Below are positions 25,301 through 39,669 of a stretch of 64,000 nt of DNA, one piece after another. Both the position numbers and the translations under genes were made by a program. Below the pieces are notes generated by a model, which did not search any database, was not told where the DNA came from, and worked only from the letters and a program-made list of their open reading frames with translations. The stretch is from Triops longicaudatus (lineage: Eukaryota > Arthropoda > Branchiopoda > Notostraca > Triopsidae): contig JAGQDJ010000057.1 in assembly GCA_022885665.1 (NCBI GenBank), positions 1 through 64,000 of the forward strand, given 5' to 3'. The stretch's first letter is position 1; the number at the start of each line of letters is the position of its first letter.

Positions 25301-28300
25301 CGACGTAGGACTCGAGTTCTCGTAACGTGGAAGGCTTGAGCGTCTCGAAATCGATTTCGATTTCGTCGGGGTTGGAATCGCGCAATGACGGTTCCCGAGA
25401 CTGGATAATGTGCACCACCCGGCCCAGTTTATCACCGGGCAGCTTGTTGATATCCAGCGACAGTTGTCGCTTCTCGTCGTACGACATGGGTTTGGCGTTG
25501 TCTTCGTCTTCCGAGTCGAACGCCGCCGCGACACCAGCGCCTCCAGCGGCTGCAGGACCCCCGCCCGCTCCACCGGCCGCAGCAGCGCCTTTCTTCTTCC
25601 CTACACTGCCCGCCCCTCGCGAAGACGACGTGCGAGGCTTCTTACCACTAGCTGCCGCCACCGTCGAGCTCCCACCGGCCTAATTGCGAAACAAAGAAAG
25701 ATTTCGTTAAAACTCAAGCTTTTTTTTTTTCAAAACAGTTGTGTAGAAAAGTTAAACAAATTTCACTTTAGTAAAAGTTAAATAAAAATAAGTAAATTTT
25801 GCCCGTTTACTCTCTAATTCAAAGAATAAAATAAACTGTACACAGCGGTGAATGAATGAAAACGAAAACTATTAGGGTTCAATCAATAAAAACGGAACAG
25901 TAGGAAACGGGCGATATTTACACATTTTTTATTCGAATATGAAATACGAACATTTACGAAGAATCCAACGAATAGAATACGATTAAAAAAAAGAAACACC
26001 CAAATGCAAAGGGCATAACTGAAAGTAATTTCGAAAGGTAAGAGACATAAATACACCTATAATGTATCTCAATTTAAAATACCCCTAAAAAATCTAGTTC
26101 AAACGACAACACTATTACAAAAAACGTGAAGAGAAAGCATTAAAAACACGTACTGTACCTCAAAGTAACGCAAAAATCAAGAGAAACCAAAAATGTCAAA
26201 AAACGATTACTAATACAATTACTAGAGAAAAAATCGAATAAATAAAATAAGTTAAAACCCCAGAAAAATAACTGAAAAATCTTTCCAAAAAAACCTTGGG
26301 AAGCACAAGAATTGCAGAACAAATCTATAAAAAAGTGTTAATACTAACTTTATTGCGGATCGTTTTGCCCCCGGCTCCCATGCCAACCTTGGCGTCGACA
26401 ATGGAAGGGAGGTGAGAAGCCGTGCCAAGCATGGGTTTGAGGTCCATGGGCATAAGGGGCGGGGCTAATCCGCTACCCAAGCCAGCCACGCCCGCTGCTA
26501 CGGCTGCGTTGGTACCAGCAGTTTGCGCAGGGTGGCCGACAGACGTCATGCCGTAGTTGACGCTGCCTAACCGCTCTTTTGTGTCTTTCTTTTTGTGTTT
26601 TGAAGGTGCTTTCTCGCCATTGGCTTCTTTCTTCTTGACTTTACTCCTTCTACTGCCTTCTTCCACCAATGACTTCAGCTGATCTTGTATGGTTTTCAAC
26701 TGCAATGAAACAAATATTACATTAGCTTCTAGTGGCCCACTTGGGTGCAAAAGTAGGGAAATTATTAATTCCATATTAACTCAAACTATCTCAAACTACA
26801 CAGAATCCTTTGTAAAAATCTTTGAATCAAGGAAATGGATCAAAACAAAATAGAATCAGACTTGCACGTCTATCACCTAAAAATAAACTAATAAATAAAG
26901 AAGTAAAAAAAAAATCCTAATACATACACAAAATGTTGCAACAAACGGTAATGGGCTACGCTCAAACCATTGTTAACTTGAGAAAGAACCGAGAATTTTT
27001 TTATTGTTGCTATTTCTCAGGCCAGTGAAAGAAAGTACAACAAACATATAAAAGCTAAAAATGTTAAATATTTCAACGTTAAATTAAACAATACCAGCTA
27101 AGTATACAAATGCAAATCTTGTAGCATTCTATAACTTGGAACTTGAGGAATAAAACTGATAAAGTTTCCAACCTGTTCTTGTAAATTGGCAATACGACGA
27201 TCACGTTCGTCTTGGGAATCGTCACCCGAGGCCGAGTCTTCCGAATCCGATTCGGAGCCGGAATCTGCCTCGGAGCCCGAAGACTTGTCGTCTCCGTGCA
27301 AAGAGCCCGTTCCGGCTGCTGCAATTTCAGCCGGTGACGGATCGTCCGGGATTTTGGCGTAGCGCATTTCAAACACGTCTTGCAGTTTACGCGCCATGGC
27401 GACCACGTCGTGATCGGGAGGGTTGTACTTGTAGCAGTTGGTGAAGATGAGACGGACATCCGCGGCAAATTCTGCAGCCGAACGATATTCCCGGTTGTCC
27501 ATTTTTTGCTGCAAAAAAGGGACACATAACAAAGTCCATTAGTATTATTCACTCCCATAATTCACTACTAGGTAAACAAATATACGCGAAAACAAGAAAT
27601 CGAGGCTTTTTAAGTACAATAAGAAAACTAATAAAATAAATACAATAAAAAAATAATTAAAATGAGCAAATAAAATAAAACAACACAAAGAACGTCAGAA
27701 AAAAAATAAGAAAGAATCCAGAAAACAAAGAGAATCTAGGAAATGTAAGAAAGTAACGGAATAACAGAAAATAAGGAAAAACGAAGAGACAAAAGCAACA
27801 GGACGCAAAATCAAAGTCATACGGAAATGACACGAAATTAAATGAAGGTAATAACGAAACACGAAGAAAGACAAGTGTAAGCATAAGAACGTAAAAAATT
27901 AGTACATCTATAAATAAGTAATACAGGAGACCTCCTCTTATCCGTCAGTACGGAAATTGACCTTACTACTAAGGATAACCGATTTACCCATTAGTCCAAA
28001 ATTTTTTACAAAATAGCACGCATGATGCTGTTTTAAAACTGTTTTATAATGTCAGTTATGGTGGTTAGGTTGTGTTACGTTTGTAAAGCTAGCTTAGGCT
28101 ACTCAACATTAGGACAGTTAGTTTAGGAAATGATTACTTATTTTAGGTTTGCAGGGTCAAGTTATGTATAGTAGATTGGTTTGTGCTAGATAAGTTAGAC
28201 TATTTAGGTACATTTATGTAAAGATATGTCTGTTACGTTACGTTGCGTTACATTAAGTTCAAACTTGAAAAGGTTTAGTTATGTTACAATGTAAGGTCAC

Positions 28301-31300
28301 GCCACTTCTTCACGCTTGTTGATTTTGACACGCGAATAAGCTGTGTATGGACAAGAGTCTACTCTCCGGGAAATTAGATTATTTTAGCGAAATAGACAAA
28401 ATAACAAAAAGAATAGAAAGGAATTTACGTGCTAAAGTTGATCAAATACTAATTTTAATGAACCTTACTACTACTAAATTTTAAAAATTTACTCACTTTA
28501 GTTATAGTATTACTAAAGAACTACAGGGAAAAATTAATAAGAAAAAAGGGAAATAAGAGAAAAAAAGTACGGGAAAAAGTAAGGAAAATAAGCAAAAAAT
28601 CTTACTTTAACCGTGCCGAGATCCATCGGTTTTTTAATGATTTCATGGTAATCATGAAGTCCGAGTAACTCCGCATCGACAGGCTTGTAAAAAGGCCACG
28701 CGTAGCCGGAGTGCTTTTTCGAGAACAGCTCTTTCAAAATTTCGTTGCAGTGCTTCAGTGACTCCTTCAGCTTATCCCGGTACTTGGGTGTGGGATGTGG
28801 CGGCTGCGAATACTAAAAAACAAATAAATGAACAAAAAGAATTACGTTAATGAAGCTCTTTTCTCGCCATACATTAAGAATCAATGTTATACAATAAATA
28901 ACTTACATAATCACTAAACTACCAGACAAAAGATACACTACCGTTGATTGAAGTACTTGTCATAAGGGGTTGCAACGACTGAAAATATGACAACAGGAGA
29001 AAGCCAACATAGTTTATGGTAAAAATTACAGTTAATACGTCTCAGACCGAAAGAGATAACTAAAATCGACGAAAAACAACACAATATGGCATTTTTCATA
29101 CAAAATCGAAACAAGTTTTAAAATATTAGAATTTTTAAGTCTGAACACAGAAAAACCGATCACATCAATATCAACGAAAACATAGAGCTGCAAGTTATCG
29201 AAGAATAGAACGAATTTATTAATAGGCTAGGCCACGCCCCTTACCTGTGAATCTGGCAGGTCTTTGACAACTTTCTTCACTTGTCTTCCGGATTCCCGTC
29301 TGGACGATATTTTCGCCATTTTGTGACCGGAATGCAAGCCCATCGCCGCCGGTGACGAGTCGTAAGGTGCCATGGAGGTGGGCGTGGTCGTATCCGCTTT
29401 CCGCTTCACACCACTCTTTTTGGCGGCGTAGGGAGCAGGACTAGGTCCACCAGCGCCCGCGGTCGTATCACCGGTGCCGCCTATGGCAAAGTTTTTCAAG
29501 CCAGGCAACGTGTTAACGTTCATGCCTGCTTGGTTCAACGTGTCTTGGACGCCACCAATGCGACCCGTCGACCCGGAATTGTCGCCACCTGGTGCCAAGC
29601 CTGGGGTAAATGTATTGCCCATCATTGGAGGGACCTAAGAAAACACAACACAATTTAATTTCGTTTCATAGGAAACTTCGTTTGAACATTATACTAAGTA
29701 ATCACTATTTCGTTCTAAATGTTTCCAAACTTAAATTGACCTAACTTAACCTAGCCTAGTTCAAGCAACCGTACTAAACCTAACTTTACCTAAACTAACA
29801 ACGTGAGTTGACACCAAATTGATTTAACCTACACTATTGAAGCCAAACTTTAACAATCCTAACCAAACCTTACTTTACCTGACACAGCTCTAGCTAAGCC
29901 TAGCTTAAACTAATTTAACGTACCTAAACCCAACTCAAATTAGCCTAACCGAACTAATTCAATACTACAACTTAACCTAACTAAACCCAACTTACCCTTC
30001 GTTAAAAAAAAAATTAGCTTATACTAACCTAGAAAACCTGATTTACACGTAAACACAATATCGTACGGTGCCTGGTTCATATTTCTTTGTTGAGTGAAGC
30101 GACTGCTTATTTACTACTTACCAACAATGATCAACTCTTTCTCTTGTGAAGAACGCACAAGACATGTGCATGTGCAGTATAGCTTCTTACAAACAGATTT
30201 CTCTTATATCCGAGTGTTTAGATACGAGATAGTTTTAACTCCTACTCCACTTTTTTTTTCACTACGAAGCATGAACGGTAAATAAACTAGACACATTCGA
30301 GCCCGGATGTCAGAAAAATCCTCTAGTAGGATAATTTTGCTTAGAAGGCCTCCCTAGACTTTACCTAACCTAAGAAACTGAAGTGAAGATGATGTAACCA
30401 GACCAAAGTCCACATAATATAACGTAACCTAAATTAACACAATTCAACCTAACCTAAGTGAACTTAACGAAACAAATTAAAGCAAGAAAGAAAGAGCATA
30501 TTTTCTTTAAAAAAAAGTTAACCCCATTAAACCTTTCTTCGACCCAAGTTAACCTTAATCTAACCTATTTTAACTTAACCAAACCTGACAAAGCCTCACT
30601 TTTGTTTAACCTACCTTAATCTAACTTGACATAGCTTTAATTACCCTAACTCGTTTAAATTTACCTTAACGTAACTTAACCAAACATAACTTGCCTTAAC
30701 TTGACGAAGTCTACCTTACTCAGCTTACCCACGCCTACACTAACTCATTTCAACTAACTTAATTTAGGCGCGTACATGCCGAGACACCAGAAGTTAACGG
30801 AAATGTTAGGTTTGTCAAACTCGGTTAAGTTCATGAGTTCAATGAATTTTTACCTGAAGAAACTCTGTAACCCACACCAAAATAGTGGTGCGGATATAGA
30901 AGTAAGGTATCAACATATTAATTTGCTAAACCTTAAAAAGACAAACAGACACAAAAATGTCTCTTGCCCGAGATCCACGGCAGCTCTGTAAGCGTCGCCA
31001 TCTCTTTTTCACTCTCTATGACTACGACTAGTGCAGCTCCCGCAATGACAAAAATTCTTCGTTTGCCCAAAACGTTCGCTCACCCTCGCGTAGCTCCTGC
31101 CTAGACGAAAACCTTCCATTTCACTCAACTAACCTCGTAATAGTTCCGTTGGTGGAAAAACGTTCTTTTCCTAACGCTAACTTAGCTTTGCTATAAAAAA
31201 AGAATCGGTTATTTAACTCAAATACGATCACAGAAGGTATGGAAAATACGATGCAAACTAAGTATTTACTGCCCGTGCATTAGGACGTTAACTTGTTGCT

Positions 31301-33879
31301 CATGAACACCTTTCCTGCCTTAATTCCAAAACATCCGCTTCGGAAACGTTTTCATTGTGGGTGTCAATGAAAACTTGAGCCCCAACATGTCACCCTCTAC
31401 TATGGCATTCTTAGCGCTGAAAACGTTCACTGTTCCAGAAAATCAGGGACGCAATGACGCAGTTTTAAGAACACTTGAGCTGGAAGAATACTATACACGT
31501 AACATTTTCCTTTAAAACATCTCCATACATTGAACCTGGCTATTTAAAAAAGGGGTTTCCCCGCTTCACTTGTTTAATTATTTGTGAACAGGAATCCTGA
31601 CTTCTTGAGAATTTCCTTATTGGATCGAACAGTTTAAATACGAATTTTTCGTGAAAAGTTTAGGTTCTTTGGAAGTGTGCTGTACTTCTACATTGTAATA
31701 GTTCTCTTCTACAACCACTGTGAAGAACAAAGAAAGAATATAGAAAAAATTACCATCGGATGGGAATTCATTGTAGGCTGGCCAGAAGCCGGTCCGTGGG
31801 CTAGCAATGGTTTCATGGGGGGCGTGGCTAGGCCTGGCTGGCCATGTGGCACACCTCCGGTCATTCCTGCTCCACTAATGGGTGACTGCAACGCCGCAGC
31901 GGGTGGCAAACTCGACACCGGTCCGTTGCTGAAGTAAGGAGGGTTGACTGCCCCGCCCACGGCTGCGGTGGGCGTGGCGTTAGCAGCTCCAGCTGCCACG
32001 GCACCGTTAGGTCCTACATGGCTGGCTGTTCTACTGCCCGGAGCGGCACTTATACTGCTGCTATTTTTCACAAAAGGACTCGAAGCAGCTGCTGCCGGGC
32101 CGGTCCCGCCCACTGCAGCTGTCATGAGCCCGCCCCCCGGCGCACTCGCAACTGGTGTACTGGCACTCCCACTGCCGGGCGGCCGCCCTCTGGGCGTCAT
32201 GCCTGGAATTCTGTTCTTTTTCATGTTCTTTGCGCCTTTGCCCGGCAACGCCTCCACTTCGACCTCCTCCTTGGGCATCTGCGCCACCTTGGTGAGGAAC
32301 AACTTCTCCAAAGTCTGAGCCATGAGCACGACGTCCTCGCCTGGCTTGTTGTACACGTAGCAGTTCGTGAACATGGTATTGAAGTCTTGAATACACTCTT
32401 TTGCACTCCAGTAGTAATTGTTCTCCAAGCGTTTCTTGACCGTGCCTAAGTCCATCGGAGATTTGATAATCTTATGATAATCCTGAAAAAATAATTTGAC
32501 AATTAATTATAATTAATTCAAAGCTCCACTTGCTTTCTCATTTTCATTTTACTAATTATCTCAAAATTATTATTAAAACAAGAGGTCACCTTTCTGTATA
32601 ATAAAAAAAGTAAATGCAATTTATTAAACTAAATAAATTAAATCTTATTGCAATAAAACTGAAGCCTTTAGGAAGAACAATAAAAAAATACAGTTAATTA
32701 AGTGAAATTTATTAAATATTCTAGTGATGTACAACAGTTTCTCTTGGTAGTGTGTAAAGTAGACCAACCTAACTTAGTTTTACCTAACTTTACCTTAACT
32801 TAGACTAGCCTAATTTGATTTAACCTAACGTAAAACTCTACTACCCAAACTTCAATCAGTGCTACTCGATATTTTAAGTGCCGAAAAGGAAAAAATTCGT
32901 TTACGAAGCCGTTCACAAAAGCCAGTCGGCTTTTCAAAACAAATTTAACTCTGTTTCTCTGAAGAACTTCTGTACAACTATAAGTCGAAATTTTAATTTT
33001 TGTGTGTCACGGAGACTTCATAATCGATGAACCTGAGTAACTAGTGAGAACTATTGATGTAGAATAATAGATTCAAGAACAAATACGAACGATCAAGAAT
33101 AAAGATTGTAAATCACGAGAACACAAGGTTTACTGGAAGGTTCAATTTCTTGGCGTCCACCGGTTGGTGAAACGGCCAAGCGAATTGGTGTTTCCACACT
33201 GCTTTCATGACGAATTTTTGGATGTACTGAAGCTGATTGGTGGCTCGACCTGGCCGATCTACTGGAGGGATAACAGGAGGCTGAACGATGCCATTAACCG
33301 GCTCTAAACGCGGTTCTTCCCGTGGAGGTGGTTCAGGACGAGATGCTGGAATAAGGGCCTGGAAAAAAAATGAATAAAATGGTCTATCTTTGCCTTTCGT
33401 TAAGTAATAAGTAATGCAAACCATGTTTTGCGGCATTTTGTCATTCTCCTTGGACTCCCCATCACTTCTAGAAAGAGAGAATGATCATTAATAGGCACAT
33501 CAAGACTGACAATTTTGAAAGTATTAGTTTGCACGGCCAACAATGAAAGAAGCAAACTAAATCACACGGCGACCAATCCAACCCGTTCTTGGCTAAAATG
33601 CGAAAGCAAAACCTTTTCGTTGCCCATTGCACCCATGGTAAAACTCAGTCCACCCAACAAAGAAAACTGGAGGCAATCTACCACACTTTTGGAACGCAAA
33701 AAGATCAAGACGTTGCACAACACGGAACTGAACATGGAACGTAATTTGGTCAGGGTAGAGGATGTAAGGCAAGTTTGGGGGTTCCCGACAACGAAAAGGT
33801 AAAAAGTGCCAAACATGCAAAACAGAACAAGTTCTTACGTTGGGGTTTGAAGTAGAGCAGTACTTCCTTCACGACTCAT
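16306..33879 (-). CDS. fs(1)h / BRD4 BET bromodomain protein, long isoform
   Basis: This is a BET-family acetyl-histone reader that recruits P-TEFb and promotes elongation. Seventeen coding exons are in phase: 33879-33839, 33467-33422, 33358-33134, 32482-31754, 29634-29245, 28812-28606, 27508-27173, 26699-26349, 25679-25265, 23806-23546, 22006-21969, 21335-20429, 19122-19010, 18915-18784, 18703-18576, 17984-17612 and 16371-16306, giving 1585 aa (human BRD4-long has 1362). Bromodomain 1 is at about 67-178, with the WPF shelf and the acetyl-lysine Asn in VYNKPGED. Bromodomain 2 is at about 488-600 (YAWPFYKPVD, KYNPPDHD). An acidic phosphosite cluster follows near 620-655, a basic region near 665-705, the ET domain at 839-913 and a polyserine stretch near 960-1000. 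A Pro/Gln-rich middle leads to a coiled charged segment and the P-TEFb-interacting tail (REQERRRREAMAGQIDMN). The start is the first in-frame Met of exon 1 (MSREGST). Confidence 0.95.
16459..16485. repeat. Poly-A tract
   Basis: A run of about 27 A residues on the plus strand in the last intron of fs(1)h. No adjoining SINE or LINE body was recognised. Confidence 0.7.
17030..17450. repeat. Degenerate AACCTAA-type tract in fs(1)h intron 16
   Basis: Plus-strand sequence is dominated by variants of AACCTAA, CTAACCTAG and AACTAACCTA at irregular spacing. They recall the TTAGG telomere unit but never form a perfect array. Similar patches occur at 29730-30000, 30360-30740 and 58180-58580, and in opposite orientation at 28050-28280 and 6655-6860. 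Confidence 0.65.
20424..21335 (-). other. fs(1)h exon 12 with read-through short-isoform stop
   Basis: The exon runs 21335-20429 when its GTTAAG donor is spliced to exon 13 (residue A plus GA gives Arg). If the donor is not used, translation adds one Ser and stops at TAA (20426-20424), giving about 1316 aa that lack the P-TEFb-interacting tail. Flies and vertebrates both make short BET isoforms missing the same C-terminal region, so retention at this donor is a plausible source here. No canonical AATAAA is seen on the minus strand in the next 400 bp, so the short form is not proven. Confidence 0.55.
23900..24920. repeat. Degenerate ~36-bp minisatellite in fs(1)h intron 9
   Basis: A core like GCGAAGTTYGTTACA recurs along the intron, for example near 24113, 24149, 24192, 24228, 24265 and 24299, then more loosely to about 24900. 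The spacing between the best copies is about 34-44 bp, centred on 36. Copies differ at several bases, so the array is old. It explains the many short open frames seen here, none of which has a protein signature. Confidence 0.6.
29730..30740. repeat. AACCTAA-type tracts in fs(1)h intron 4
   Basis: Two patches (about 29730-30000 and 30360-30740) consist largely of AACCTAAC, TTAACCTA and ACTTAACC variants on the plus strand, with ordinary AT-rich sequence between them. There is no open frame of note and no target-site or terminal-repeat structure. Confidence 0.65.
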
Positions 33880-35370
33880 GTTTAGCAGACGCTTATCATG
33901 AAATAGAACACACACACAAAAGTTTTCATAATCAATATAACATGGGGTGGTTTGTTTTGCTTTTTTAGCTAAGGCTGGGAAGAGGCCGTTACAGCCTTCG
34001 TCATCGTAGCCAAGAAGGGGACGGCATATTCATTGGCCTTTTCAACAGTTTATTCCTACGATTTAATTACATAAGTAGGATTAGTACCCATCACTAGAAT
34101 CTGACGTGGGCTGGTAGTGCGTTTCCTGGCTCAGATGACCTCCCTGATCCATGATATAGCCCGATAAATAATCTACCCTGGGTCAGAAACCACCAACAAC
34201 AATGGCGACGCTGGCGCAACCGACGAACGGCTTGGGTAGCTGCCCTAACACCGTTGCCAAAGTTCACACGCACAAAAATTTTCCAGTAGTCAACTCATGT
34301 TTTGTATTTTTCCTTTTATAGTAAAACCATAATCTCACAGCAATATTACAACTCTCTCGACACTCTTTTAACAACTTATGTAATCCAAGGTTTTTCCAAG
34401 CACTTGTACACTCTTCACTCAAAAATATCCCAGTTCCAGATGCACTTTTAATGTTTTCTTCTTTCCGAAACCAACTATAGAACTTAACACAGTCAAAAAT
34501 GCTCCAAAATTGCGAAAAGTCGTTAACAATTAGCCAAAAGCGGAAGCCAAAGACCTTTGTTATTCGACTTATTGGCAAGGATGGGCGAACATAAGGAAAG
34601 GCGGGCTTTCTGCCAGCTTTGGCGCTTCTGTCATGACGTCACTCCCACGCGCGCTCCTATTGGTCGTTCATCCCTGCGTTGATGTCATGCCTTCATCCCT
34701 TGCGTAATAATGGAATATCCCATGTAAATGCTATGACACCTAGAAAATAATATAAGAGATCACACGTTGGATAGTTTTGACTTAATGTACGAAAGAATAA
34801 TTATTTACAGAGCGATTATTCAGAAGTAAAAACTAAGAAACCAATATCTGGCTGGGCTGGCATATTTACGATTAGCCATTGTACCCTGTTGCCACTCTTG
34901 GCTACTGTGACTTCATATTTTGTTTTTATAAATATTAAAATAGTCTCAAATACACAATCTTTTGAAATATTTTTTATTTTTATAATTTTTGTAGGAAATT
35001 AATATTGTACCTTCAGAACTTGTAAAACAAAATTAGCAATGCTGGATTTTCGTTTTCGTTTATGTTACGATTGACAATTGAAGGACGCGCGATACTTTAG
35101 ACAAATTTACATTAAACTGCAAGTATGGACCTATTTCTTTCCGGTATGAAAAATAATAATACAAAGACTGTGTTTTAGTTAGTCTAGACGGCAAATACGC
35201 ACTTTTAGCCCTTTGGTCGCGAACACAAGGTGAAAACCGCTGTATGTGCTGGAAAGTGTTGGTAAGTTTGCCGTCTGAAATTTGCACTAAAACCTGACTA
35301 AATTACGTGATAGGTAAACGGGTTGCTGGCCACTTTGTTGGTATCTACGTAGAATTAAAAAGCTCTGGCC
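33880..35370. other. Divergent promoter region of fs(1)h and WDR5
   Basis: About 1.5 kb separates the start codons of two head-to-head genes, so both promoters must lie here unless distant 5' exons exist. I see no coding exon with family signature. A 105-codon minus-strand frame at 34264-34578 has no recognisable domain. GC-rich sequence around 34590-34690 is a candidate promoter core. Confidence 0.55.
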
Positions 35371-37188
<1,818 letters not shown>

Positions 37189-37306
37189 AGTCCAGACGTT
37201 TTCATCCTCTTTTTTTTTGGCCAACAACTGTAATTTTTTTCTAAAAGACACCCTACTACGTGACTCGTTTTGCAAGCTCATGTTACGTTTTGTACCAAAC
37301 GAGAGA

Positions 37307-37312
37307 AATAAA
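37307..37312 (+). promoter_or_regulatory. Poly(A) signal of WDR5
   Basis: AATAAA about 120 bp after the WDR5 stop codon, in the context GAGAAATAAAGAGC. Confidence 0.75.
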
Positions 37313-39042
37313 GAGCAACAAGAGTCCAGTTATGTTATATCTGTACATTTCGTTGGAATGTTCGTGTATAATGTCTTTTTTGGCTTATAACGGGCAATTT
37401 GGAGTTCGGCAAGCTTAAAAATGCGTCGTATAGGTTTTAACGGTTGAAACAGTGATCGTGCAAGAAGGTAAATGTACAGAAAGGCCACTGGATATTGATG
37501 AGTCGAACGCAGTGGATTAAATGGCAGCATTGTGTACCACACGATTTGCCTCAGATGAAGGAGGGACTGCAAACTAACGTTGTTTTAAACGCATGGGGTA
37601 ACTGAATATTTCACGGGAAGCTGTAGGCAATGTAGGCCTTTTTACTGCTCGTAAATTACGCAACACAGCGCAGCAAACTAGGTGTCTTCAGATTGAGTGA
37701 CGGATAGGCTTTCTTAGGAGAGCGTTTATGTTTTTCAACATTTCAAGTCAACTGGAAGTATAGGGACTTTTTTGCACATTAGTAACGTCTTGGAATGTTC
37801 GCTACTGAAAGGTATGAGTAGCTCTAGTGAAAGCTAGATGCGCAGTGTTACTACAGAGATAGTAGACTTTAAAGACCAGCCTTTCTGTCATCTAAATGAA
37901 AGCAGGTTCACAGCCTCCAGGCAAATATGATGTTAAAAGTTGCCCAGTTAACTTCGATAATTTTTATGGTTCAATTTCCTTTTTTTCTGCCTTTCGTTTT
38001 TCATTGATATTTTTTTTATAAAAATTGAAGTGATTTTTCTAAACAAATGGGTACGCGTATTCGGCTAATTCACGTTCAACGAAGACATTTTCTGCAAAGG
38101 TGTTATTTCTGATTTTTTCTCAAATTTCTTATTCTCGTCCGAACTCGTACGTACCTGCGTGGTGAAACTTGTACCGCGTAAGTCAAGAACCAGGTACCAA
38201 ATAGTATTGTAATTGATTGGGCTTTACACGTACAAGGCGATATAAATCGCTTATGGAAAGGAAACCGAATGAAACCGTCAGAATGCTACTGTGAACGCAT
38301 AAGATGACTCTTAATGTTATATGGATTGAAAGTTGGTCAAATTTGATTACGAAGGAGGGAGGGGGTCAACAAGTCGGAAATTTTGTATGAAAGTATTTTT
38401 CAAGTCCCAAAAGTTTCGTTATAACGAGATTTTATATTGAATGCATATGGATGTGAGCAAGCAAAAGCTCTCTTAAACGCTTAAAAATTTGTATTGATAA
38501 TACTGTAAGCAAGTGCTTCTCTTTAGTTTACACCCAGCACCCAATATGAATTACCAGAAAGTCTTCATTACGCAAGATTTTTTTTTTTAAATAATAAAAT
38601 AATAATCAAGTATAAGATAAATGCGTGTATAATGGATAAGGGAATCCCATGCTAAACGGTTCAGATTATTTTGCAAAAATATTAATTTGCTCCGAAGTTT
38701 TCGACAGTGAAATTTTGGATCACCGAAAACTTTGAAAAATAAATCATTGAATAAATTTGTTCGAAAAACCACAGGTTTGGGATATTTTGGGGAAACGTAC
38801 CATTCGATAATTTGACTTGAAGGTTCGCTGAGACGTTTTAAGGTATTTTTTTTTTAATTATAAGAGACTTCGAATTTTTCATCCAGTTATGTTCTTGCAG
38901 TCTATGATAATTGCCTAAGCTTCTTAGGTGACAATTAAGAAACTAACTGACAGGTATGACTTATGTTTTGATACGACGTAACGTTATTTTAGCGTTTCAG
39001 TTCCTTCAGACAAAAACCTTCCCAGACGTAAATTTTTATGCA
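37313..39042. other. Spacer, no gene recognised
   Basis: No coding exon or RNA gene was recognised between the WDR5 poly(A) signal and the MITE. A 20-bp sequence at 38415-38434 that contains the palindrome TCGTTATAACGA is identical to one at 21890-21909. Confidence 0.5.
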
Positions 39043-39050
39043 GTTTTAAT

Positions 39051-39227
39051 CAGTGGCGTCGTGCCATAAGGGGCCCGGGGTGCCCGGGCACCCCCAAAAT
39101 TTTTGCCATCCTGAGAAAAAAGGTATCACCCTTTTTCAAAATTTGTAAACCTGAAAAAAAGTACCACCTTTTTACGAGAAATGCAAAATCGGGCACCCCC
39201 AAATTTTTTAAGTGCACGACGCCACTG
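39051..39227. mobile_element. hAT-type MITE with intact target-site duplication
   Basis: This 177-bp element starts with CAGTGGCGTCGTGC and ends with the exact complement GCACGACGCCACTG. It is flanked on both sides by the 8-bp duplication GTTTTAAT (39043-39050 and 39228-39235), the hAT target-site length. It has no coding capacity. Inner copies of GGGCACCCCCAAA-like sequence near each end extend the inverted repeat imperfectly. The perfect duplication suggests fairly recent insertion. Confidence 0.92.
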
Positions 39228-39550
39228 GTTTTAATTTCAAGTTTCCTTCAGATGCGCTCCGTTACACTAATCCAATCGGCTTTTATCCAATTTTGGGTAA
39301 TTTACCTACCAATGAGAAGTGCTACTGTAAGCTATAAAGCTCGTCTGTCGCGTAAGTCGAAGAACCGCGTTCGAAGCCGATTCTTGAGTGACATCTTTTA
39401 ACATTCCTGAATGTACTTTCATTTCTTTATGTCTCGTATGTCCTTCAAAGGTGGACATAACAACGCGAAACGATTGTACAAGACACTTAGCTGATTTACT
39501 GAAGCAGTGTTAAAAAGAAATTCGGACAAGACGAGGAAAAAATTCGGAAA

Positions 39551-39669
39551 AGCCAACAGCACCCGGTGTTCCCAGGCGGTCACCCATCCAAGTACTGACC
39601 GGGCCCGACGCAGCTTGACTTCCAGGAGCTGACGAGTCTGGGTACATTCTGCGTGGTATGGCCGTTGGC
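39551..39669 (-). rRNA. 5S ribosomal RNA
   Basis: 119 bp on the minus strand, starting GCCAACGGCCATACCACGC and ending with the pairing partner GTTGGCTT, which is the standard 5S length and helix I. The internal control region is well kept: GTCGGGCCCGGTCAGTACTT, then GGATGGGTGACCGCCTGGG. A TTTT run follows the 3' end directly, as required for RNA polymerase III termination. Only one copy is present in the window, whereas 5S genes usually lie in tandem arrays, so this may be a dispersed gene or a well-preserved pseudogene. Confidence 0.93.

Noticed and set aside
31944..32449. Two plus-strand frames of 124 and 143 codons
   Set aside because: They are antisense shadows of fs(1)h exon 4, which encodes the rest of bromodomain 1 and an Ala/Gly/Pro-rich linker.
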